Source: Nemertoderma westbladi
Lineage: Eukaryota > Xenacoelomorpha > Nemertodermatida > Nemertodermatidae
Assembly: GCA_032718475.1 (NCBI GenBank)
Contig: JAUCBJ010006715.1
Coordinates: 1 to 41,884, forward strand
Length of the DNA stretch: 41,884 bases
Direction of reading: 5' to 3'
Position 1 is the stretch's first letter, and the number at the start of each line of letters is the position of its first letter. Positions 30,566 through 40,113 of this stretch are shown one piece after another. The notes beneath the pieces were generated by a model. That model was not told the DNA's origin and did not search any database. It saw nothing but the letters and a program-made list of their open reading frames with translations. The position numbers were made by a program, and so were the translations under genes.

Positions 30566-31069
30566 CGCCGATTCGATTCGATTTCTGGAAAAAAGCTTTC
30601 GATTCGATTTCGACCCATTGAAATTCGTTTGATTCGATTCGATTTTCGATTTGATTTCAATTCGATCCCAGTCCCTGATTCAAAATCAATGAAGTGGTTC
30701 AAAAGTTATTAAGACTTGACGAAGTGATATTTAGTACTTTCTAAACTTTTGACATACTACTTGTGTACCATGTTTGGTATAATTTCATCGCAAAGTTACT
30801 GTATTAGCATTCAAAGATTAGACGGACCGACCGACCGACCAACCGCCTGGCAGACCGACAGATAGACGCGAGGTTGAATTGGTACCTGTGTTCTAAGTTC
30901 ACGCTCTTTCGTGGCTCGCCCCACAGTGTTGTCAATTTAACGGGTGCTTGTCAGTTCTGTCACTAGCCTTGTGTGCCCGGATAGTGCCTATGGTTGTTTA
31001 AGGGTTTCCGAAATAGTGACTCTAGTATTGTAAAGGCCCTTAATAGTCCTTAAAATTACTATAATTACT
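30566..31069. other. CGATT-rich simple repeat and non-coding DNA
   Basis: 30568-30666 is dominated by TTCGATTCGATT-like words; 30820-30880 has GACC/GACA runs. CGTGGCTCGCCCCAC at 30911 matches the inner part of the palindromic element near 11757-11773 in reverse complement. A weak extra copy of the TIR motif (TAGTGACTCTAG) is at 31015. No gene. Confidence 0.4.
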
Positions 31070-31170
31070 AGTTCCTGTCGCCATATGCCATATCAGCAAT
31101 ATGGCATTTTGAAACCAGCTGATTTAAAACCAAACAGGAAATAGTGATTCTAGTAATTTTAACGGCTCCT
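31070..31170 (-). repeat. Right terminal inverted repeat of the 9.6 kb insertion
   Basis: Reverse complement reads AGGAGCCGTTAAAATTAC and matches 21545-21656. The 9-bp target duplication follows at 31171-31179. Confidence 0.8.
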
Positions 31171-31518
31171 GACAAAGACAATTTATATATGCGAAAGAGT
31201 TGGAAGGTGGCTAATGCGATTGGAGCAGAGTATTGTGAGAGGTGGCTCCAAGAGTACCTACCGACGTTGCATACGAGGAGTAAGTGGAGGAATAATCAAC
31301 GAGAGCTAAAGAAAGGGGACTTAATAATAGTGATGGATGATACGGTCATTGACAATCAGTGGAGATTGGCCAGGGTTGTAGAATGTTACCCTGGAGAAGA
31401 TGGGAAAGTCAGATCCCTTCAATTCAGGATTGGCGGGAAGATTGGGGGTGAAAGACAGGAAGACTTACAAGAGGGCAGTAGGAAAGTGTTGCCTGCTGGA
31501 GGAATCGCCCTAAATTAA
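31171..31518 (+). pseudogene. BEL/Pao polyprotein C-terminus, resumed after the insertion
   Basis: From the target duplication the frame continues the BEL integrase side with NLYMRKSWKVANAIGAEYC, RWLQEYLPTLHTRSKW, ELKKGDLIIVMDD, WRLARVVECYPGEDGKVRSL and a stop at 31516. The pattern is the DUF5641-like C-terminal domain of BEL pol. It is one contiguous open stretch, better preserved than the upstream parts. Confidence 0.85.
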
Positions 31519-32520
31519 TTGAATCGTCCAATAAATTTGACTGAGGGGGGTGGGAATGAGGGCGATACACCCTACCCACAAAATAAAATAAAATAAATAA
31601 AGATATAATTAGGTTTAGATGAGTACATATTACGTACGTCTGATGAGTATATTCATACAATGTACATAATTAAGTACTACAGATAGAGTGTACTATATGA
31701 ATAGGATTAGAACTGGGTACATAAGTACAATATTAAGGAATAGATGAATGTAATTACATATGCTGATGAGTACATACGCACTACACATAGATCGCGTGTA
31801 CTATGGGAAACCTAGGAATAGACGGGTACATAGGTTCCATGTTTAGGATTAGATGAGTACATAAGTACTACCCCATAAAGCCCATAGATAGAGTGTACTA
31901 TGGGATGCCGGGTCAATGGGACCAATACTAGTACACAATACGTACTATTGTGGGTACTGAGGGCGTCACATGAGGGGTTGGAAGGGATATGTAGGGGTGG
32001 TGGGCTAGATGGTGTAGGCTGTACAAGCTAGACTACTATAGCGCATCACCTAGGGTGCAGACTTGTGGACTAGGGGCAGTATTGCTACAGACCAAGAAAG
32101 CTGTCTGGTGGAAATCTAGTATAACAATAGAAGAAGTTGTAGCTAGTCTTACGATTAGTAGGTTAGATATACAATAAGTAGTGAAGAATTACTTACAAAG
32201 TAATTGATGGAATTGATGAAGCATTACTTAAATGAGTAACGAAAATGTAGAAATTTATGATTACAGCTTTTAATGAAGAAAACGTAGAAACTAGAAAAAT
32301 AAAATTATATTTATTTAATATATTTATTTATTCTATTTATTCTAATAAAATTCTAGAAGTATAATTAAAAGTGCGAAATTAGGGAAACTTGACACATAAC
32401 TAAAACTAATTGTAAAATTAATTCTAGAATAAGGCGAAAAGGAGCGTAGGCCATCTCTGGTTATACTGATTGGAATAAAATTAGTTGTCTCTTGCCCTAC
32501 TGATCCTTTACAAGGCACCA
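31519..32520. repeat. Non-coding region after BEL pol: purine tract, AAAAT repeat, ~125-bp degenerate tandem repeat
   Basis: GAGGGGGGTGGGAA at 31543-31556 could be a polypurine tract. (AAAAT)n follows at 31578-31600. From 31615 to about 31910, words such as GATGAGTACATA and AGATAGAGTGTACTATGGG recur about every 125 bp. This may be what remains of a 3' LTR, but no matching 5' copy was found. Confidence 0.45.
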
Positions 32521-32549
32521 CCATCAGTTTGGTGAGAGAGAGATCGGGA

Positions 32550-33690
32550 TGGTGGAGAAATGAGTCAAGAAGAGAAAGTCGGAGAAGAGCAAGAAGGACT
32601 GGTTAGTTGATTTCATCAGGAGGGAGTCGGAGAATAAGATGAGGAAGTACCACCAGCGACTCTGTAAAGAGCCAGAAAGCACACTGACTGCAGGATCACT
32701 ATCGGAGCCTGCTCGAGTGGCGGCTGGTGGGGACCTATGGGATGCCATCATTAGACACCGCGATCAATGAGCATCTCCACTATGTCGTGAAAGGGAAAGA
32801 AGCTTCCTTTGAGATCCCAACTCATAAGAGAGATTTACTAAGAGAGAAGGAATGGAAGTTTATGGAGTAGATAGAGAAGGAAGGCTACATGGTCTTAGAT
32901 GATGAGGGGACTATAGAGGATCACAAGGGTTTAATGGGGTCAGGTTGAACCATATTGCTGCCAATGGCAGCGCCGAACAGAGATATTTTTCTGTTCTTCA
33001 ATGGAAAGAAGGACGGGCCCAAACTAAACCATCTGCCAGAAGCCGTGCAGTTGTTAGTTAGGACCAAGTCGACAGTCAAGATCAGATCGGCAATCCGTGA
33101 TGATGCAGAACGGACCATTGGACAGAACACCTCGAGCCTTCTGGACATGCAGATAGTCTACACGGCTATGACGAAACCAGGTGGGCTGGGATTGGTGGAG
33201 AATATGGGACAATGCGGTGCCGTAGCAATGGGATAACTGATGGGACTCGTGCCTCATAAACCGATGGAGTGGAAGAAGTTCTGAGGATAATATGGAGCAG
33301 AACTGATAGACTCACTCAAGTGGGATGCAAGGCTGAGGAGGGAAGGGTTATATTAATTCCAAAAGGGGGTGATCAAGTTGTACCAGAAGAGGTACATCTT
33401 GTAGGGGGATTGGATAGTGATCGGGTTTGTGAACCTGTTCATGACGATGATCATCAGCAAGGAGCTGACGGCATTTCTACTTTTACGTCTACGGGTGGTC
33501 TTGCAGACCACCCGGGACAGAAAGGCGAGTCGGTATACTATAATATCCGGCATCTAGTGGATAGAGACATAGATACACCGTACCAACAATGGGAGAAGAA
33601 GGAGTCGGATCGGGAAGAAGAACAGAGGGAGGAAGAGGCCACTAGTAAAGAGAGAAGGGAAGCGGCGGGGAGAAAAGCAATAGAGAGATA
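32550..33690 (+). pseudogene. Unidentified decayed coding region with possible membrane segment
   Basis: Strong purine bias on the plus strand like the adjacent BEL part. The frame at positions divisible by 3 is coherent from 32703 to about 33550 but holds stops at 32868, 32946, 33234, 33282, 33288, 33354 and 33402. Open pieces include HKRDLLREKEWKFME, ILLPMAAPNRDIFLFFNGKK and, near 33405-33490, a hydrophobic run WIVIGFVNLFMTMII followed by basic residues. I do not recognise the family. It could be a third ORF of the BEL element or part of another element. Confidence 0.35.
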
Positions 33691-35943
33691 ATGGGAGGAT
33701 GAATATGAATTCAGGGCACCGGGTGAACCGGGTTTCGGTTTGAGGAGGAAGAGGAAAGGATGACGAGTTATCCAGAGGGATCACAGATTCAGTCGACGTC
33801 GGGATTGCAGAGGATGCCGATACCTGCAGGGTCCGAGATCGACTATGCAAGGAAGAGGTCGAGAGCGGATGATGGGTATGTCTCATATGGCCTGGAGAAA
33901 GATATCAGGAACTGGCCCGGAGAAAGATATCAGGAGCCTGGGCCTGGAACCACGCGCATTGGATAGGATGGAGGAGGATGAGTTTGGGGAGATGCCGAGT
34001 ATAGAATGGATCGGGCAGGCAGACATGGACTGGGTGGAAGGAAGAGTGGTGACGGCTAGCGGGGCGAGAAGTTTCTGGGACGTCCCAGGCAAACAAGCTT
34101 GGGAACGTGGAGGACCAGTAACCAACTACCCGGCGGCAGTGATCAGACTGGGGTAACAACATGGAATGGCACTGCAATTAGTATTCGGCGAGACACTGCC
34201 GAGGGAGGAACCTGAGATAGATATGGGTCACAATCCGTACGTTGAAATGTATGCATATCAATGACTCCACAAACCCAAACAGACGCATGGTGAGAAGTAC
34301 GATTTTGGGAGGCAAGCCGTAATAGATGGCTGCGACTACTGTGAGTTATTGGTGGTTGGTGTAAGGGAAAGCAGAGTTTAGGGGATATTTGGAAGAACAC
34401 ATTCCCCAAGAGATGAGGAACGTAATTTGAGATGCCACAAGGGGTAGACAAGAAGGGCATCTGAAAGGAACACCAGCAAAACGATATTGAGAGACGATAA
34501 TGGCCCCGCCCAGGGAACCAACCACAGGGATCAGCAGGGTCATGGTGGCACGCACAACCACAATGAAAAACCAGTGGGACAACAGGAAATGCCCAAGGCA
34601 GGATGATATCAGAGGTAAAGATCTGCGATGGTTTCCGAAAGGCACAGGAGGAAAGCTCTAGACTGATGGGATACCATCAGTATGCCTGGAAGGCATCATC
34701 AGGACTACAAACTAATGTCTAAAGAACACTCCCGCCTTAACTGTAAATAAATCAAATCAACATGTAGTGCAATAATTAATCATAGTGCAATATCGCTTAG
34801 ATCTAGATGCTATAATCAACGAGTATGACTATATAGTCAAGTATAACATTTATCAATCAGCTAATGGGACAGGGGACTCATTGACTGAAACAGAAGGACG
34901 AGACAACGAGCGGGATCCACTCATCATGCATAATGTACATATGCGAGATTGTGGAATCTGATAGGAGTGAGAAAATGGGAATAAGAGGGGTTGAGTAAAG
35001 GGGTATAACATATGAGAATATGAGGAGTAGAGTGAGGTTGAGTGAGGTGTATAACATCCGGGAAAGTGTGGGGGAGCGAGTTAAGGATAAGGATCCTTGG
35101 TGAGTCCTATGTGAGAGAAGTGCTGAAATTGGGGGACCGGCGGATCGGATCCAACGGTACCCAATTTAAAATTGAGTGAGGAGGGGTGATCGTCTAAATA
35201 GAGACGCCAAATGCCTTGGTGCAACTTAGTTAGCAGGTGTGCCAAGGATGGGTACTGAGACCAGACCCAGTGGGGCCAGATTGGGAGACTGGCCCCAGAG
35301 AAGATATTTCCACCCCACATCCAATGCTAGATTGATTGTATTCACTGGAATGGAGCACACTTTTCGGTTGATGCTATCTTCTGACTGATTTATCAATCAG
35401 TTGAGGTATGCAACCAATAACGCATACCAGAGTATGTATGTTGTAACAATGTTAGCCATGAGGTGGTTTAACAACACACCTCAGGGGATAGGGGCTAACA
35501 TAATTCCAAGGGGCATAGGAATTAATTGTGAGGATAGGATAAGCCGACCAATGGGAGGGCCACAGATGGCAATTACCAGATTATGTGTATCGATTGGTTA
35601 GCCAGCCATAAGTGTTGAGGCTGTATAATGCATTTTCCCCTATTTTCCATAATATACTGGTATCACATGCCTACTGATTCAGTTGGCTATCATTTATGTA
35701 GGATGTCGCATACTGTAATTTCCACCATCGTTCGTCGTCTGTAATATTATATTGATTTGTGCTGTAATCATACTAACGGTAAATTATGATATATTAACAG
35801 CGATAATTAACAACAGACTCTTTATTTACTCGGCCTTCAGCCATCGACAGTTTTCACGGCGACGCGTAGGAACTACAAAATCTGTCAATCCGGTCGGATT
35901 GACCGGATGGCTAGTGGTCAATTCCACAAGCCAACCAGGATCC
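33691..35943. other. Purine-rich decayed DNA then non-coding sequence
   Basis: To about 34740 the sequence keeps the purine bias and short open frames in several phases, without recognisable domains. It includes a ~27-bp tandem duplication with GAGAAAGATATCAGGA at 33894 and 33921. From 34741 on there is no coding signal. TTTATCAATCAG is repeated at 34850 and 35389, and a perfect short palindrome GTCAATCCG-GT-CGGATTGAC lies at 35883-35902. Confidence 0.4.
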
Positions 35944-36386
35944 CGTCACACTCACATCTCCAACCAGACCCTATACAACATTGGAGGTGTCGCATGTGTT
36001 CCCCCAAGCTTGACACTTGAACAAAGCTGCCTCCGCTTTGCAGGACATTGTTTTCGCCGTGAGGACCAGCCTAGCAGCCTGAGCACAATCTCGTGCTTTG
36101 GCAGCCCCATGGAGAAAATAGGCATGGTGGATATCCCATGACTGTCTTGAGACGCCTCTTAAAGGACACTTGCCTTGATGATGCGGATATTGTCGCGAAA
36201 GTGATGGGAGCTAGTTAGTTGTGGCATTGGAACTTTGTCGATATGCCGGCATAGCATTCTTAATGCACGCTGCATTGGGCTTGGCAATTGTGGATTGCAT
36301 GGTGGTGACAAAATATTTTTGTTAAGCTAGCATAGCATCTTAATGTGCAGCTTCAATGCAGCAGGATGATTATAGATAGATTTACC
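35944..36386 (+). mobile_element. LINE-B 3' fragment, second copy
   Basis: Encodes, with frameshifts, TLYNIGGVACVPPSLTLEQS, LRFAGHCFRREDQP and the region matching LWRCNFVDKP. It is followed by a 3' UTR with GCCGGCATAGCATTCTTAAT and a tail GATGATTATAGATAGATTTA. It aligns with 28551-28890 and is longer in the 3' UTR. No target duplication identified. Confidence 0.75.
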
Positions 36387-36721
36387 TCGTAAATAATAGG
36401 CCTATATTAATCGAAAATCTAACATTAATTAACTAAGTGAATATTGAGCCTAATATACAATAGAACGGTATACAGTAGTTAGGCGGGTATTTAGAGGGAA
36501 ATAGGCCTAGTTGGTAGAGTGGGTGTTTGCAATCATTGATTTATTTCGTTGTTTACTATAGATTGTAGGGCAAAGCAGGACCTTATCGCCCCTGGAACCT
36601 TATGGCCCCAATAAATTGCATTTTTGTTGGGAATTTCTCCCCCCCCCCCTGTTCTGAGTTTTTAAGAACTTATCGCCCAGGAGTCTTTCGCCCCCGAGTC
36701 GTTATCGCCCTGGTCCTTTAT
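36387..36721. repeat. Spacer with repeated TTATCGCCC words
   Basis: TTATCGCCC or close variants occur about six times between 36582 and 36735, mixed with a C-run at 36639-36649. No gene. The array abuts the inner end of the right arm. Confidence 0.5.
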
Positions 36722-38217
36722 CGACCCTTGTAAAAGCTTTTGTGGGATAACTGATTCGTTTGCCTTGTTGGCCAGTTCCCCCCCAGTCGCTAAGAATACT
36801 CTCAAAGTGATCTATAACTAAAAATAGTGCAAGTTACCAGCTTATTGGCTGATTTGCTGTACGCAGGCATCTGGGCTCTGTTTAATCGGCCAACAAGCCT
36901 AGGGAGGTTGCGTCATAGCCTTGTTTTGTATCTCCCAATAGAATTTGAGTTAGCCTTGATCTTGACCTATCACAGAGTACTGAACTGAAAATTTCCTATC
37001 TCACTGCTCTTTCTCTGTGTTGAACGGGAGCTTCGTGGAATAAGGGAGTTGGTATCCTCGTATAGAGCAGTAGTCACGAGTTTTTCAAAGCCACGAAAGA
37101 ACGGCTTTTTAGTGTTTTGTGCTTTCTGCTTTTTAGCTCAACACTAGTAGGTTTAATTATAAGGACATATATCCTTTAACTGGCTGCAATTACGCATCAA
37201 ACAACCTGGCTTTAAACTCTGTAAATATCAAAACAAACTGGCACGATTGATCTGTGAATACTGCATACTGCTTTTTGTTGTCGGTTATTCATTATATTTG
37301 TTGATGAATTATTATATTGGAATAACGAGAAATAACCCCGACACCCAATATTCTTGATATACCGAAGGTAAGAGAGAAAGGTTACCAATAACGATTGTGA
37401 CTTATGTTAAAGTGGTTTGAAGTGAATCTAATGTTATTTGATAGACCCTACATGAGTCAGTCTGTGTTCCTTTTATATGTGATTAAAATCAGTGAAGATT
37501 GGCAGATAAGTGTGCAGTATTGTGCAGCATTGCGTATGAGTGAGTCTGTTAAAGAAGCAATTCCTAAAGAATGCGCCATATATGTGAATTATAATTAAGC
37601 CATATCGTTGTGAGTAGTTTAAGTCATAACTCTGTTTATATAGATAAAGCGCCACGTCCTAAAGGAACTGTTAATATTCCCGAAGATAAATAATATTGTC
37701 AGAGATTATATAATACTGTCAGTCGAATAATACATTAGGCTTACATAGCAACAAAATTAAACCGTCGAACCCAATCTCCCGGGAATATCCAGCGGGTGAA
37801 TGGTCGCGCACGGATTGGTTTCGACTAGTGTAGTGAATCAAATACTTGTCATAGGCTAAAAAGCGATTTAATATCTAGAAGACATCTTAATTTGGCGGGT
37901 TAAACTGCCAAAGGTCTGAAAGCGCGAACATTAAAGGATATAGCTTCTTTGTTGCAGTAAGCAATAAAGTTGAAAGTACCGGTCAACCGGTAAACCTGAA
38001 CGGTACACCTGTAGGTCAGTAGGCCCAACAGCTAGAACCGGTACTGCCGTATAAGTACACTAGTATTATTCGATTTGATTGTTGTATACCGGTAGGCTGT
38101 TTGAGGGATTAGGGATTGATCACCCCTTATACCTTTATATGGTTTACTTATTTCTGTCAAGTTTTATTTATTTGTAGGACAGTATTGAACAGAAGGCGTG
38201 TAAGCCTGATCAGATTG

Positions 38218-38790
38218 TACAGACGATTTGTAGGCTGAGCTGTTGTCTGATTGCTGTTAGGTCCGAACGAATTGCAGTGTGTGTAGATCACCTGTCCGAT
38301 TAAGTACGGTTAGGAAGTAGGGGCAGCGAACGCTGTAAGGTAAACCCCCAACTAAAGAATAAGTCGCACTACTGGGTTAGAGCGCATACTCCCTAATCAT
38401 TTCGGAGTCTGCATGGCCTGTAGTTTATTTAGGCTTGAGAGTAGTCTGCCATCGTTTAGTCTGTACTTTGTTTGTGTAAGTCTGTACGGGTAGCGTATAA
38501 TTTTATTTAGATAATTTGTAGGCTGGATAGTTGTCTGGCTGTTATTAGGTCTGAACGGATTGCCGCGTGTGTAGATCATCTGTCCGATTAAGTACGGTTA
38601 GGCAGTAGGGGCAGCGAACGCTGTAAGGTAAACCCCCAACTAAAGAATAAGTCGCACTACTGGGTTAGAGCGCATACTCCCTAATCATTTCGGAGTCTGC
38701 ATATACCGTAGTTTGTTTAGGCTTGATAGTAGTCTGTCAGTGTTCGGTCTGTATTTTGTTTGAATAGTTTGTACGCGTAGCGTAATATTT
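38218..38790. repeat. ~288-bp tandem duplication in the right-arm leader
   Basis: The block CTGTCCGATTAAGTACGGTT occurs at 38292 and 38580, within two long near-identical units. Same structure as 2235-2806 in the left arm. Confidence 0.85.
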
Positions 38791-39733
38791 ATTATTCAGA
38801 GTTTATGCGATTATCCGCAACATTCATTCCCCAAGTTTGTTCCTACAGTAATTGTGTTTGTTATACATACCGCTATAGTTAAATTAACCCCGGTACTACA
38901 CGGGCTGCTCGGCGTAGGTAAAGACTGGTGATTTTGTGCATCGGTCACTCCAGCAGATGCCGTGGTTCTTTTAGCTGTTCAAGTATATTTAACTACTGAT
39001 TATCTGTTGTACAAGTACTCGTACCTAATTTAGGGTTTAGTGTACAGTACTTTCCGAAGTAATTAGTGTAGGCATTATATTTGTGTTGTAAGGTGGTTGA
39101 TAGGCACATTCGATTAGCTCTATTAACTTCTAGGTAGGAACACTCCGTGATACATAACGTAGAACCTATAGCGATACGGCTATAGGTCGTCAGGCGGTGG
39201 TATTTTCCTATCTGGACAACGCAGTGTATTTACTACTACTTATTATTTCAAATACCGTAGTACCCTGTCCGTTGTAATAACCAGTTTTCTAACCCTTTGT
39301 TAGGCTGGTTTGTAGACTTCTTGTAAAATAATACCCTAAAAATTGCGTATTTTGTGTTTTTGTAAATTTTTGTGTTTATTTAGAGATTGTAATCTCACCC
39401 GAATTGTACGTAATTTGTAGTATTAAGTAACTTAGGTAAATTAGTATTATTTGTTTTAGTGTCCTATACGTAACACTTCACTAAAAGCGCACTGCTTTGT
39501 GTAGTGATTACCCCAGAAATAATAACATTTATTTCAAACATTGACTAAACCCATTAAAACGGGTATATATATATTATAAATCAAATCTAACGATTTATAA
39601 ATAGTAGGCCTACCATATAACAACTAGGTCTCCATATCAGTTGGACTACTGCTCAAATAACGGTAATAAAGTAAGTAAAGTAACAAAGTAACCCTAAAGT
39701 AACAGAAATTCAATTATTTGAAATAATTGATAT

Positions 39734-40024
39734 ACCGGTATTTACGATAGGCCTATTATCTTTATTTCTATAAATCTAGGCTGAAATTATACCGGTACTT
39801 GTAATTAATTCTATTTCAGAATTATATATCCTACAAACTGTAAGCTGTATACCGGTATTCCAGATAGGCCTATTATATATTATATATATTTGTGCTAAAT
39901 TTATACCGGTATTCTGTGATAAACCTAGTCTGTGATAATACTTATATAGTTATATATACTATAAGTATACCGGTATTCTAATATATTATATATATATCAC
40001 GCTACACTGAGTAGCCGTACCGGT
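39734..40024. repeat. Cluster of six ACCGGT palindromes upstream of the right-arm ORF
   Basis: Sites at 39734, 39791, 39851, 39905, 39969 and 40019 alternate with TAGGCCTAT palindromes. The spacing of 50-64 bp resembles the left arm. The last site is 90 bp before the start codon. Confidence 0.75.
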
Positions 40025-40113
40025 AATTAATTATTAGGCTAACAGTTAATACTGAGTTACTAGACTTGCTCAGACTGTAATACAGCAGTAGACATTCAAC
40101 GGTATACATAGTC

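Larger units (their letters stand above)
21545..31170. mobile_element. 9.6 kb composite insertion with TIRs and 9-bp target duplication (Mutator-like ends)
   Basis: The termini read inward AGGAGCC(C/G)TTAAAATT and CTAGAATCACTATT, and the inverted similarity continues for about 100 bp (21545-21656 and 31170-31070) with small indels. A 9-bp duplication is most typical of Mutator-like transposons, but no transposase is present. If the nested LINE and Copia elements are removed, only ~0.8 kb is left, so the original insertion was probably a small non-autonomous element that later became a landing pad. Confidence 0.75.
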
